A program made the translations under genes and the position numbers. Shown here piece after piece: positions 1-12,408 of a stretch of DNA of 64,000 nucleotides. This DNA comes from Anoplolepis gracilipes. Its lineage: Eukaryota > Arthropoda > Insecta > Hymenoptera > Formicidae. Location: positions 3,890,001 through 3,954,000 of the forward strand of contig NC_132976.1 of NCBI RefSeq assembly GCF_047496725.1, in the 5' to 3' direction. The notes beneath the pieces were generated by a model. It saw only the letters and a list, made by a program, of their open reading frames with translations, was not told the origin of the DNA and searched no databases. Each line of letters begins with the position of its first letter. Position 1 is the first letter of the stretch.

Positions 1-1761
1 TCTGAGCGCGCTTCACCATCACGTCTCTTTCCGTCTTTATTTTCGGCGTCATCCAGTCTTCCGTCATCATTTTTACGATGGATAAGAGAACTTGGAATTA
101 TAGTAAGATAAGATATTATAAAATAGGATATTGCCCGCGTAAAGACAATGCATTTTATTTGAGTTTCTTATTTATTTATTAATTTGCGAAAAAGATAATT
201 ATTTACATGCGTCACGATTTAAAGAAAGATGACCTAAATCGCATTACTTTTCAAAAAAGATATTATTATTTAAACACTGTTCGAGATAACATTTAAATAT
301 ATTATAAAACTGGATATTTTTTATTCTTTGATTAATTTCAACTATGAAAGAAAATTATAAATCGCAAATGCAATTTAATCAATGTGACTCTTAAATCCCA
401 CTATAAGTATATTAAAAATATAACCAAATGTAATATAATACACATTGAAAAAAGACATTTTATCTAATTTGGAAAATAAAATTACTTTTATGAGTATATA
501 AATTAAATAATATAACAACATAATTCAATTTTATAAGTATAATAATGTAACTTATATGTTTAAAAATCTATTTAATCATAATTTTTTTTATTTACATACA
601 TATAATCAGAAATAATAATTTCTATTATTTCGATTATAATATCGAAATTCTATTTCGATTATAATATAGATATGCAATTTGAGTCGAAGAACAAAATTCT
701 GAAATTAAACGCTTTGCCTAGAATAATTCTGAGTACGTACCTGTTCGTTTCCATCTAAAGATAACAAGTTTCCATGAAGTAACCATGAGGGGTAACATAA
801 TCTGTAAGTTGTCTACCACCAGTAGCATATCGCCCCAGACTCGTATAAGCGAACATACGTAGGGAATACCAGAGATAAACGTTATTATAACGAAAATAAT
901 AGTCACGCGAAGATCGGAAGCGAAATTACTCTTATTGTTAGTAATTTCATCGTTCCTCGGCCATAAACCGCACAGTTTCAAACCAAAACGATTTAACTGG
1001 ACCGCCCATACAAAATCTAGTAATATTTTAATATTGAAAAATGAGTTTAAGAAATTAAGAGAAATTCTATATATTTAAATAGACTGAAAAATGTATTTTA
1101 AAGAAAAGTTCTAGTTTTTTAAACAAGATAATATTTTTAGAAAGTTTTTTCCAAAAATTGTTGAAGTTTAAGTCTTTTATTTAAGAATATATGTACTTAG
1201 TAATAAAAAGTTATAGAAAATTTATTTAAAAAAGCAAATATATATAAAAAATTTTTTTAAAAATTTTGATTAACACATCACAGTTTCTGAAAAAAATATT
1301 AAAAGAACCTTTTTTTCTGTCTTATCTAAAGGTATATATTCTCTTAGAATGTAATAATTATAGCTGTAAATTAAAATGTACGAATCGTTGAAACTCGGAA
1401 AATTTTAAAACAATTATAATAAAGAATTATAAATAAGAATTTCACGTATCAAATATATTTCAAGATTATAAAAAAAAAATTGCACGTTCTCATTTAAATT
1501 AAATCTTATACGTCTATAACGATTTAAAAATTTTTAAGGGTAGTATTTCAATCGCACTGCAATCGATGTTTAAAAGATTCACATGTGCGACCTTTTATTA
1601 TATATATATGCATAGCAGTTTTTATTTTCACTAATAACGCTGTAATCCAAAAAAAAATTCGGCAAAGGTGTAACGCTCAAATACACTGCGAATGACAGGG
1701 AGAGAAAAATACGTAACAGATACTCGATACCTCTGTAACCCGAATGTTTTGAAATGTCCAT
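1..1761 (-). CDS. OR-1: odorant receptor (7tm_6), 5' part, runs off the left edge
   Basis: This encodes a seven-transmembrane odorant receptor subunit, expected to form an odor-gated channel with Orco in the dendrite of an olfactory neuron. The visible exons are 1731-1761 (MDISKHSGYR), 741-1016 and 1-90 (cut by the window edge). All junctions are GT/AG and in phase. Exon 2 gives FVWAVQLNRFGLKLCGLWPR, then TM1 (about residues 45-65) and TM2. Exon 3 begins VLLSIVKMMTEDWMTPKI. Exon 2 is 276 nt against the usual 270, because two codons are added after WPRND. No lesion is visible. Exons 4-7 lie outside the window. It belongs with OR-2, OR-3 and OR-13 by its M-M-x-E-D-W exon 3. Family assignment is confident; ligand is unknown. 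Confidence 0.9.
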
Positions 1762-1804
1762 GTCAAAGACTGAAGCGTACGTCGCCGCACTATTGAAAAC
1801 TATG

Positions 1805-1869
1805 ATCACGCATGCTCGCGATACAAGTGCGACAACCTGTTGTCCTCGTCGAAGAAAGCATTAAATATT
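1805..1869 (-). promoter_or_regulatory. OR-1 conserved two-part upstream block
   Basis: On the minus strand AATATTTAATGC (1858-1869) is followed after 40 nt by GAGCATGCGTGAT (1805-1817), 43 nt before the ATG. The same pair with similar spacing precedes the other OR genes here. A core-promoter role is inferred. Confidence 0.6.
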
Positions 1870-3685
1870 ACAAATGTCACGCCCAGTTAGTAACAGCCAT
1901 TCGTTTCGCGCGACGAAACTTTATGCGAACATAAGAGGGTGCATAGTAAAAAAAGATCGATGTATCTACGCCACTAATAGAAAGGAAATTACATCGGTTA
2001 AAGGTAAGTCCGTCGAACTTTCTTAATTTTTTTTTGTATAAGTTTTTTCGTACTTTTTATAACGACATCACCTTCACTTTTTGTAACGAGAGACAACATT
2101 GCATGTTGGATGTTGCATTTTTAATATCTATACGGAGAAGAGCCTCTTTATAGGGAAAGAATTTAAGGAATAGAAAAACTTCAGTCACGCATATATAAAA
2201 AAAAGATGCGGTGAAAAAACGGACAATATGCCGTTGATTATAAATTATAAAAATATTGTTAATTTATCTCTTCAAAAATAGATGTAAATTGTCTTTTGAT
2301 AAACATAATATTATTATTAAATAATTTTATATACTTTGGACGATTTTTTAAACTTTGGACACGTAGATTGTGTTATATATATCATAAATTTATAATTATC
2401 ATCATTTTTACTGTAACTTTAATATAAGGAAAAGATAAGAGAAATTGCGCGTAGAAGAGTTTGCGCATTTTTAAGTAAAAGGAATGAGATGCGCGTGCAG
2501 CCGTGTAAGAAACAATGAGCACATTATGGAGACTGCAGTCAAATCAAGTGATTATTTGTGTGTTATTAACAATTTTCTGCTCGTTTTGTAAAAAAAGTGC
2601 TTGAATTTTTAGGAATCTTTTTTGATATTTTTATAAGAAATGTTTCTTCTAAATAATTGCATAAAAACTGTAGTTTTTTCGTTAGTTCTTTATTTAGACT
2701 AGTACTTATGTTTTCATGCAATTTTACCTGTAAAAATTTCCATGCCATATACGCAATTTTTCCTATTTAATAAGAATAGTTAGCATAAGCGTTAAAAAAG
2801 TTTTACACAGATTTCATTTATTTCAACGAGAAAAGAAATTAAAATAAACTTGTTCAATCAATTAATTTGAAAATAAAATAAACAAAAATAAAGAATATTC
2901 TTTTTTATCTGCTGCATTTTACATAATAAATAAAATAGTATTAAATATCACATTATTATTATCATTATTATCGTTATTATTTATTTTTTTTAAGTAGTAA
3001 AACAATTTTTATTATTATTATTAGTTTTATTGTTATTAATTTTCTCCATTCCTATAATCTTATTATTATTATTTATATTTATTTTTTGTAATAATAAAAC
3101 AATTTTTTTAAAAGAATAAATTTTAATAAAAAATAAGTAATTTACATTTGTTTTCAAATAAAAAATCATCTTCCCTACTCATGCGCAATCTATCCTACTC
3201 ACGTGCGCAATCTCACTTACCCAGTTAGGAGAGATTGCATTTCTGAAAAAAACTATATTATCTTAACAAAGTGATAAATAAATTGAAATATTGTTTACTA
3301 AATATGTTTAACATACCAAAGAGAATTTGTAAATTTCATTAAAGAAATAAATAAACATTTAATTTTTGACTTTTTTTCGAATTGTGATCTCTCCTTTATC
3401 TTATACACAAAACATTTTTGTCTTTGATATTATTGATTATATAACTCTACCTATGTGAAATAACGGAAAAAATACCGCAAATTTCTGTAGTAGGAATTCT
3501 AAACTATATAATAAATATTAAATATTATACATTTACAATAATATAATTTATACAAATTACAAATTATTTCTACTTTCTATTAAATTGGTAGTTATTAACA
3601 GTTTCTGATTATAATCTTATCTATAAAATCAGAAATATTATTCATCCTCTTTCAATGTCTGCAAATGTAAATGATGTAACTTTTC
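1870..3685. other. Intergenic OR-1/OR-2: 5' flank and AT-rich repeats
   Basis: The first part (about 1880-2500) is the distal 5' flank of OR-1. It keeps a weak match to the paralogues' further-upstream block (TTTCG....AAACTTTATG near 1905-1930). An ATT-rich imperfect microsatellite covers about 2935-3115. I see no gene. A 60-codon open frame at 2566-2748 (-) has no recognisable similarity. Confidence 0.5.
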
Positions 3686-6600
3686 TCACGCTTCGCGATT
3701 TGCTAATAAAAACGATATATAACCGGCCGATGTTTTCAATAGCTAAAAAACATACTTATACATTTTATAGTCGTGCAAGATTTCGCTTGAACTTGCAAAA
3801 AGATATTTTAATTATAGACTATTAATTATCTTACGCTGCAGAATGTGGTCATTGTTAGTGGAAATACTTTTCCTGCGGTAATGTGAAAAGGTTCGTTGGC
3901 GCGTATCATCAGTAAAATCAATGCTTTTCCCTTTTTTGGCTCTATTCTGTACCACTCAAGTTCGCACATAGTTTGGTACACTGCCTTGCACTTACGTTAG
4001 CACATATAATATAGATCTGTGTTATTTCAGGATATCAATAATTCTTTGGTACAAATTAAAATTAAGATTTAATCGAATAGTATTCTTTTGTCTGGAGAGA
4101 AAAAAAATTAAAAAAGAAATTTAATTTAACAAATTTAAAAAAATTAAAAACCTAATAAATTAATTTTAATTAATATTTATTAATTTTATTTAATAAATTT
4201 TAGTTAATGTCTACAAAAACAATCTTATAATTATAATAATAATAATAAATATTAGAATTATAACATTATATTAAATTATATATAAAGTTTTTTTAGTAAT
4301 TTAATATTATACTTTATGTAATTATTAAATTGACGATTTATTGTAAGCTTGAAAATATAGTTAAACTTAAAATATGTGATATATTTTCATACTGATTACA
4401 ACATATAACGTTAAAGAGCAATGCCCATTGATTATCTCTTTCTTTGTCAATGAGAAATTTAAGTTTTTTTAATGTTAAATTAAAGTTTAGGTCTCTAACT
4501 ATTATATATCAAATATGAATATAGATGATGTCAGTGTTTTATTCAATTAAAAAGTATTAAAAATGATAAAACTGCACAATTTCATACGAAATCCTCATCT
4601 CTTCTTCTGAATTCGAATTGATATATTAGTACATATAATATATGTATTTTATATATAATCATATGTCCCCTTCTTAAACAATTCTTTTACAAAACTTTTT
4701 TTTGTGAAAGGAATAGAAGAAAGATATTTCGACATTAGTGGGACATTAAAAAATAACCTATCCTACATGTATATACCAAGATATCAATTGATAATCAGAA
4801 AAGAGATGAAGATTCTAAGAAAATCTGCGTTTTTGTAATTTTTAATTGTTTTTAATCGAAAAACAGGCGTCATCTGTTAATGTGCATTTCTTTTCTATTG
4901 ATTATTTATGAAATGGGAAGGGGGCCCACGTTCACTTGATATATAATAGTTAGGGGAAATTTAAATTTTAATTTGGCATAAAAAATATTTAAATTTCTCG
5001 TTGATAAAAAAGAAGTAAAACTTTCCAAGAGACCTGGGCGTTGCTTTTTATATTTTGTTTATAGATGTATATGTAACTTACTTGTTTCATTATCATTTCT
5101 CCGGCTCCGCAGTAGAGAAATGTGTGCGTCAATAAAGTAACAATACCGATCATCACAAAGCATATTCGTTGAGGAGACATATTACTTATTTTGTCACCCG
5201 TAAACACCTAGATAATACATTTTATTAATTAATTACGACCACAGAGATAAGATATTATACTTCGCATAATTTCTTATTATCAAAAGTTATACATATTATT
5301 AAAGAAAAAATACAAGAGAGAGAGAGAGAAAAGAATGCTTCAATGTTTTTCGTGCACTTTCTCACTGACACTTACAATAACCAATAGAAATCCGAATAGA
5401 CAAAATACAATACCAAAATAGAATACCAGTCCCAACATCATTAAAGTGAACGTATCTTCGATGTTTGCTGCAAATCTAGATATAAACACGTTCAAAAAAT
5501 TTTTACAAGAATTACAATTATAATAAAATGCGCACGCAAGCTTAATTATAACAAAATTTTATAATATATATTCTATAATTTTAGTAAAAAATAATTCTTT
5601 TTCGAACACAGGAAAAAGAGTAATCATTTCTTGTAATTTTTTTCATGTCCAATTTTGACAACTCCAACTTTCTAATTGAAGAAATAATTTATTTTTGCAA
5701 CTCATAATCATAAATGTCTGAAAATTGTGACGTGATGATGAAGTTAAACGTCGGAATCGTATATAGTGTGAAAAAAACCATGAGGAATAATTATTTTCTT
5801 TTTTATGAAATTTTGTTGTTGAATTGCGTTATCATAAAAGTATTTTAATTTACTCATTACTTTAATAACAACTGAAATTCGTAAAAACACCTTATCAGTC
5901 GTATATGAGTCTGCACGTTGTCGCGCAGAGCGCTATCAAAATCTCTGCGCGAGACCAAGTCGACCAGTCGGTGTTTAAAATTCTCCAACTGACCACAGAT
6001 GTGAAAGATAGCTAATATAAGAAAAGCGTCCACCGATGTATAAGTTATCGCGCCCAGTAACATCGTCGCGGCTTGAACGAGAAGAGTGAGCTCGAATTGC
6101 GGGCTCGTATTCGTGTCGTAGAAATAATACGCCTCGAACGGTAATAGTCTGTCGTGATCCGTGAGATTCGATAGATGCCGAAAATGTAAACCAAATGACG
6201 GAAGAACGATGAGTACAATGAACACAAATGTCATCAAAGCGTATCCACAAGTCACGATCAGTCGAGCAGCTCGTACTCGTCTGATCATCACGTGTCTCTC
6301 TCTGTCTACCTTTAAATTCACCCAATCTTCCGCCATCATCCTCAGGATGAGCGAGACAGCTTGAAAATTTAATCAATTGCAATTCTTTTTTTTTTAATTT
6401 ATATACGTAAAAAAGATATTTAGGTAAATTAATATCTTTAGATATTATAAAGCTAAAGATATTAATTTTTCACATAGACTGCTTTTTTTTATAATCTATA
6501 AATATAAATCTTTCTTTTTCTTTTATACACAATTAGAATTATTTATACATATATGTATGTGTGTGTGTGTCTGTGTGTGTGTGTAAAGAGAAAATAAATA

Positions 6601-7634
6601 TTAATATTATTAATATTATTAAGAATATATATAAGATAACTAAAGTATATTTTTAATTCTACAAATTATATAATGTTTGTCAAATTAAATTTAAATTTTA
6701 GTTAAAAAATTTAAAAGTTTTATTTTTTAAATATATATTGATGAAATATAATTAAATTTTGAAAAATAAAAATTTTTGGCAAAATATATACATATGTATA
6801 ATATTAAGATTGTATCTTTCTTTATAATATATTTTTTATATGTGTAGTTTTTGATCTCTTTTTCTCAGTCTCTAAAACCACAGTCTAATGACTAAATTAT
6901 GTCAAAACATCAAAGGCAAAACAATGAAACATAATATTATGTATAATAATTTCAGACATACTTGTACGTTTCCATCGCATGATGATCAGTTTTAGCGAAA
7001 CCACCACTAAAGGTAAAGTAACTTGGAGATTGTCTATCATGAGAATCATATCGCCCCAAATACGTACAAGAAAACATATAAGAGGAATAACTGACAGAAA
7101 AGTTACTATAATGAAAGTGACGCTCACACGAAGATCGGAAACGAAGCTGTTCTTAACTACTTTATCAGTTCCAGGCCATAAACCGATCAGCTTCAAACCT
7201 ATCCGCTGTAGTTCAACAGCCCACACAAAATCTAACAAAATTTTAACATAAAATAGTTAAAATGTTTGTTAAAAAATATTAAATATACAAAAAATTTGAA
7301 AATGAAAGAATATAAGACTTTGACATAACGAGCTTTGATGATTTTAAATTACTTATTAAAAATCGAAAAAAAAATTCGTTATTTCATCTTATCAAAGCAA
7401 AATAAAAATGCAAAAAATTAATTGTGCAGTGAAAGATATAAGAGGATAAAATATAAATGGAACACATGTCCAAAAAAATTAATTAATGTTATTATTTTAT
7501 ATAAATATTTCTGCTTTTAGACTAATATAAAAACACTTATACAAAAACTTCTCAAACATAACACACATTGTAAGTAAAAGTACTTATGATAAATGTTCGA
7601 TACCTTTGTAACCGCAATGTTTGGTAATGTCCAT
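3686..7634 (-). CDS. OR-2: odorant receptor (7tm_6), intact
   Basis: The exons are 7604-7634, 6962-7231, 5891-6359, 5376-5475, 5082-5207, 3835-3990 and 3686-3742, giving 402 aa. Start is MDITKHCGYK, joined to DFVWAVELQRIGLKLIGLWP. All introns are GT/AG and phases agree (1,1,2,0,0,0). Exon 3 begins TVSLILRMMAEDW and carries TM3-4. Its loop has two N-glycosylation sequons (NLT and NTS) where most paralogues show one, and reads DRLLPFEAYYFYDTN instead of the usual KPLPLQTYYFYDTD. FHICGQLENF is present. Exon 5 ends FLYCGAGEMIMKQ. Exons 6-7 join as PLTMTTFCS and LLKTSAGYISFLLANREA. Intron 5 is 1.1 kb and holds a MITE. No stop or frameshift is seen. Role: tuning receptor partnering Orco, by family knowledge. 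Confidence 0.93.
4588..4817. mobile_element. MITE in intron 5 of OR-2
   Basis: An imperfect terminal inverted repeat (about 35 bp) pairs 4588-4622 (TCCTCATCTCTTCTTCTGAA) with 4778-4817 (read in reverse, ATCTTCATCTCTTTTCTGAT). The interior is AT-rich with no coding capacity. Non-autonomous DNA element; the family is unknown. Confidence 0.5.
6555..6584. repeat. (GT)n microsatellite, intron 2 of OR-2
   Basis: About 30 bp of TG/GT dinucleotides with one C interruption. Confidence 0.85.
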
Positions 7635-7683
7635 GTCGAAGACTGAATAAAGAGACACTCGCTACTCCCACTCTGAAAAAATG

Positions 7684-7753
7684 ATCATTGAGCATGCTCG
7701 CGATGTGAGTGTAATAACCAGGCAGTTTCCTCGAAACACATACATTAAATATT
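7684..7753 (-). promoter_or_regulatory. OR-2 conserved two-part upstream block
   Basis: AATATTTAATGT lies at 7742-7753. A variant of the second box, GAGCATGCTCAATGAT, lies at 7684-7699 and contains extra bases within the usual GAGCATGCGTGAT. The block ends 49 nt before the ATG. Confidence 0.55.
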
Positions 7754-8070
7754 ACAGAAGTGCTATCCCCGGTTTATACAGTTTGTCTCGCAAAAAAAAA
7801 AAAAAAAAAACTTTACGAGCATAAAAGGCATCGATGTCTACACTAATCAGGAGAAAGATATGTTATGCCATCATACATAGCAAGCTCGTCGAACTTGTTA
7901 CGCAAGTTTTTTTCATCTTTGCCGTACATATACTTCACCTGGTAACAAGAGATAATGGTAGAGTTGAATTTTTTTTTAATAGATCTCTGGTAGGAGAATT
8001 ATGAGAACAAAAAAATTGTGATAAAAAAAGGAGATAATGCGAAAAAAGTGACAAAGGTACGTTCCATAAT

Positions 8071-8860
8071 CAAACAGTGAAATAAGTAACAAAATTTTAC
8101 TTTTATTGTAATCAACATACAAATTATTTTTTATTTATAATTATTCAACAACATTTTTTCTCTATTTTTCCCATAAATAAATTAATAATAATATACTAGT
8201 AAATTTTTTGCCTCAACCTCGCTTTGCCAGTAAAAACGATATATAGCCAGCCGATGAGTGTAATAGGTGAAAAACAATATAAGCTATATCCCTGTACATA
8301 CTTTTTGAGTATGAGACACTGTAAAATTACAGTACGCGCGAAGTGACAATTCAGTATAAATTTTATAATTGTAACTTAAAATTTTATAATTATCTGTTGC
8401 AAACTTTTAATAATTTATAATTTGAACTCACACAATTAATTGATTTATGTCACATTTTAAAATCTAACGTATTTTATTAACCCATTAACACAATAAATGA
8501 AATATGTTTAGTTTATTTTCTTTAAAAATTTATTTGTATAAAATGATAAAAAAGTAGATATGTGATAAATTTAAGAAAGTAGATTCTTATATACTATATA
8601 TGTCGAAATATTCGACAAGAATATGAAATTAATAATAAAAGCAACGATAAAAAACAAATAGTAAAATAAGTAACAAAATTTTACTTTTATTGTAATTAAT
8701 ACACAAATTATTTTTTATTTATAATTATTGAACAACATTATTTTCTCTAATTTCCTCTATAAATAAATTAATGATGATATACTGGTAATTTTTTGGCCTC
8801 AATCTCGCTTTGCCAGTAAAAACGATATGTAGCCAGCCGATGATTGTAACAGCTAAAATA
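8071..8860. repeat. Tandem duplication of the 3' end of OR-3
   Basis: About 200 bp at 8071-8270 are repeated at 8655-8857, an offset of about 585 bp. Both copies contain a terminal exon 7 and its downstream flank. The right copy is the one used by OR-3. Confidence 0.8.
8213..8264 (-). pseudogene. Spare terminal exon of OR-3 (exon 7 copy, acceptor lost)
   Basis: It reads LLHSSAGYISFLLAKRG and a stop, against LLQSSAGYISFLLAKRD in the used copy. The splice acceptor AG is AC here (TTTTCAC before CTATTA), so it should not be spliced. It is the decayed left half of the local tandem duplication. Confidence 0.75.
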
Positions 8861-11800
8861 CAATATAAACCTGTCGAGATGAACAAAATCGCGTCGAATG
8901 TGCAAGAAGATATTTTAATGTGAATTATTAAAATAATCTTACGCTGCAAAACGTGGTCATTGTCAGAGGAATGATCTTTCCTGCAGTGATGTGAAAAGGT
9001 TCACTGGCACGTATCATTAATAAAATTAGGCTTCTTGCTTTTCTTGACTCCAGTTTATACCAAACAAGTTCGTACAGGGCACAGTATATCGCTTCGCACT
9101 TAACATTTATATACATACATAATAACGCGTGGATATCTATCCTAATCTGTCGGCTGCTTCCACAAACATTAATCATAATTGTTACATAAACATAATATGA
9201 AATTTTAGTCTATCTTTCTTTAGTAGAAATAGATCAAAAAATCAATTAGGCTCGAAAATAATGTTCATGGAAACATGTGTGTATTTGAAATATAAATATA
9301 TAAGTTAATTAATAATTCTTTAAATATATGTGCTTTCTTTTGACAATTAAGTTTACAAGTAACATCAAGAACGTGAGATTATGAAGTACAAATTTGTTTA
9401 TCGAATTAAAAATACATGTTACTGAATTAATTAAATATCATCGATTAATTGTGATAGTACGTGACGTTAAATTGATATTAAAATTGCTCAGTACATTTTG
9501 AATAGGATGTATTACTTACTTGCTCTATTATAATTTCGCCGGCGCCGCAGTAGAGGAAAGTATGCGCTAATAAAGTAACGACACCAACTATCACGTAGCC
9601 TACTCCTGAAAGAGAAACATCGGTCTCTGCGTTGATGACGACCTGATAAAACATGTGTTTTACTATTTATTAAAAAACAAATTAATATAAATTGATTGGG
9701 ATATAAATACAAATATTATAATCACAGACGAGATGTATCACGCTATTTTATGTAAGTATTGTAAAAAAAGAATGTTTATACATTAATATTTGCATAAAGC
9801 ATATCATCTTACATTGAGCAACAGAAATCCATATAGACAAAATACAATACCAAAGTAGAATACTAGACCCAACATCATTAAGGTAAATGTATTCTCGATT
9901 TCATTAGCAAATCTGCAAGAGTACACAAACCAAGGTATATTTAAAGGAGATATATTCAAATGTAAAGAACTTCACAGAAAAGAGCTGTAAAAAAATGTGC
10001 CAAGTATCTTATACAGTAATGTAGCCGGTTTCTCAAGTATTTGTAACATCAAAATCACGCATGCATCCAACAAAAGACTGAATATTTGAGAATAAAAATT
10101 ATATAAATTATAAATGTTTGCGCAAGATTCAACTTTTTTTCTTAAACATTTTTCACAAAACGTCATACTATTTTAATTAAAACCTGCGGAAACCTGATGA
10201 GCCGTATATGAGCGATCACGCTGTTGCGTAAAGCGCCATCGAAATCTTTGCTCCAGGGCAAACTGGCTAATCGACGTCTGAAGTTCTCCAGCTGGCCGCA
10301 GATGTGGAGAATCGCGAGCCCGAGGAAAGCGTCCACCGACGTGTAAGTTACAGCCGCCAAGAAGATTGTTACAGCCTGAACGAGAAGCGTCAACTCGAAC
10401 TGCGGACTCTTATCCGTATCGTAAAAGTAATACGTCTGCAACGGCAATGGTCTGCCCCGATCCGTGAGATTCGTCAGACGTCTGAATGGCAGACCGAAGC
10501 AAGGAAGAACGACGATCATGGTGAACGCGAATATCATCAGAACGTATCCCAGGATCACGATCAGCCGGGCGGTTCGAGCACGTTTCACCATCACGTCCCT
10601 CTCCGCGTCTATTTTCGGTGCCATCCAGTCTTCTGCCATCATTTTCACGATAGATAAGAGAGCTTGGAAATATAATAAGGTATATAAAATAGAACCTCCA
10701 CGAGCTTGTCTGTTTTGTCTTGAATAATTGACAATGAATAATAATATAATACATTGTTAGGTGATTTTTAATTTTATTCTATTAGGCTAGATATATAACC
10801 AATTAATGTTTTTATAATAATAGCTGAACATAATCTATATCTTTAATCAGATTCTTTGAAAAAAATTTTCTTTTTTTTAATAATATAACTTATGTGTTTA
10901 AAAACCTATTTAATCGTAATTTTTTTTAATTTACACAATAATTTTTAATTTTTAATATAATTAGATATGCATTCGAGGTGAAAAACGACGTTGAATTTTA
11001 TTCACATTTTTTATTTATTTATCAATTAATAATAATATAAATAAATAATAATTTGCGAAATATGAAAAAGGAACTGTTAGCACGTGTTTCGATTTAGGAG
11101 AAGATAGTCTAAATCGTATCAATTTAAAAAAAAAATTTCATATTTTAAATATAATTTGAGATAACATTTTTAAATATATTTTTAATATTATTATAAAATG
11201 GATTTTTTAAATTATTTATCAACTTCTAAGTATGAAAGAAAATTATCAACCACAATCAATGCAATAAGTTTCATAAATCACAGTATAAGTTATCACAATT
11301 TCACCCATATATGATGCATATTGAAGAAAAATATATTTTGTCAAGTTTAGAAAATAAAATTACTTTTAATGAGCTGTTATATATAAACAATAATATATCA
11401 ATATAATTTAATATTAGAAATAATATAACTTATGTGTTCAAAAATCTATTTAATCATAATCTTTTTTTTTTAATTTACGTACATAATAATTTCTAATTTT
11501 TAATATAATTAGATATGCATTTGAGACGAAAAACAAAACTTTGAAATTAAACGCTTTATGTTTAAAACAATTTTAACCACATACCTTTTCGTTTCCATCT
11601 AATGATAACAAGTTTTAACGATACCAACATCAAAGGTAACGTAATCTGTAAGTTCTCTATCACGAGCATCATATCGTTCCAAACTCGTATAACGGAGCAT
11701 ACAAGAGGAATGCCGGAGAGGAATGTTATTATAATGAAAATGATGCCTACACGAAGATCAGACGCGTAGTTATCCTTAGCTACTTCGTTCGTTTTAGGCC

Positions 11801-12269
11801 ATAAACCGACCAGTTGCAGACCGAATCGATTTAATTCCACGACCCACATAAAATCTAACAAAATTTCAATATTAAAAAGCAAAAACGATATATGAAAACA
11901 CATAAAAAATCTAAGGAAGAACTCGGAGATTTAAAAATCCGAAAGTCTCAGACTTTTTCAATAATTTTATAAATTTATTCATTTAATATGATAAAAGAAA
12001 AAATTATGATCTGAAAACTTTGATCAACTTGATTCAAGTGGTTTAACATAAAAGAAAGATTCATTTTATGCGTCTAAAAATATAGAAAGTAATGGAAAAA
12101 TCTAATACATTACATGTACACACAAATTGATAGTATTATGCAATAATTATTGTTTTAAATATAATAACATCAAGAATTCTCGCAACATAAATCTTCCAAG
12201 ATGAGCTCGAAAAACACGTGATAAAAACTTGATACCTTTGTAATCAGAATAATATTTGGAAGCGTCCAT
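8799..12269 (-). CDS. OR-3: odorant receptor (7tm_6), intact
   Basis: The exons are 12236-12269, 11585-11854, 10194-10662, 9813-9912, 9520-9642, 8943-9098 and 8799-8852, giving 401 aa. Exon 1 is one codon longer than usual (MDASKYYSDYK) and exon 5 one codon shorter (41 aa, VVINAETDVSLSGVGY...FLYCGAGEIIIEQ). Exon 2 starts DFMWVVELNRFGLQLVGLWP. Exon 3 starts ALLSIVKMMAEDW and carries NLTDRGRPLPLQTYYFYDTD and LHICGQLENF. Exons 6-7 give PLTMTTFCS and LLQSSAGYISFLLAKRD. The exon 3 donor is CAG|GTTTCC, weaker than the GTGTG seen in most paralogues; the phase of exon 4 requires it. A spare copy of exon 7 lies 0.6 kb downstream. Otherwise all signals look functional. Confidence 0.92.
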
Positions 12270-12327
12270 GGCAAAGACTGATGTGTGCAACTCTACTCAA
12301 ATTCTCATCAACCTGTGGTAAAATATT

Positions 12328-12408
12328 CTCACGCATGCTCGTGATGCGTCTATAACAACCTGATACTTCTTATCGAGGGAGGGGGGGGGGAGAGGTGCAT
12401 TAAATATT
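12328..12408 (-). promoter_or_regulatory. OR-3 conserved two-part upstream block with homopurine run
   Basis: AATATTTAATGC (12397-12408) and GAGCATGCGTGAG (12328-12340) are 56 nt apart, the widest spacing in the array. Between them, the plus strand at about 12375-12394 is a nearly pure G run. OR-13 has a CT repeat at the equivalent place. Confidence 0.55.

Noticed and set aside
2566..2748. 60-codon minus-strand frame upstream of OR-1
   Set aside because: It has no paralogue in the other flanks, no splice or promoter context, and a length expected by chance in this composition.
10304..10657. Plus-strand open frame of 117 codons
   Set aside because: It is antisense to OR-3 exon 3. Similar antisense frames occur over exon 3 and exon 2 of most paralogues and follow from the receptor codons.
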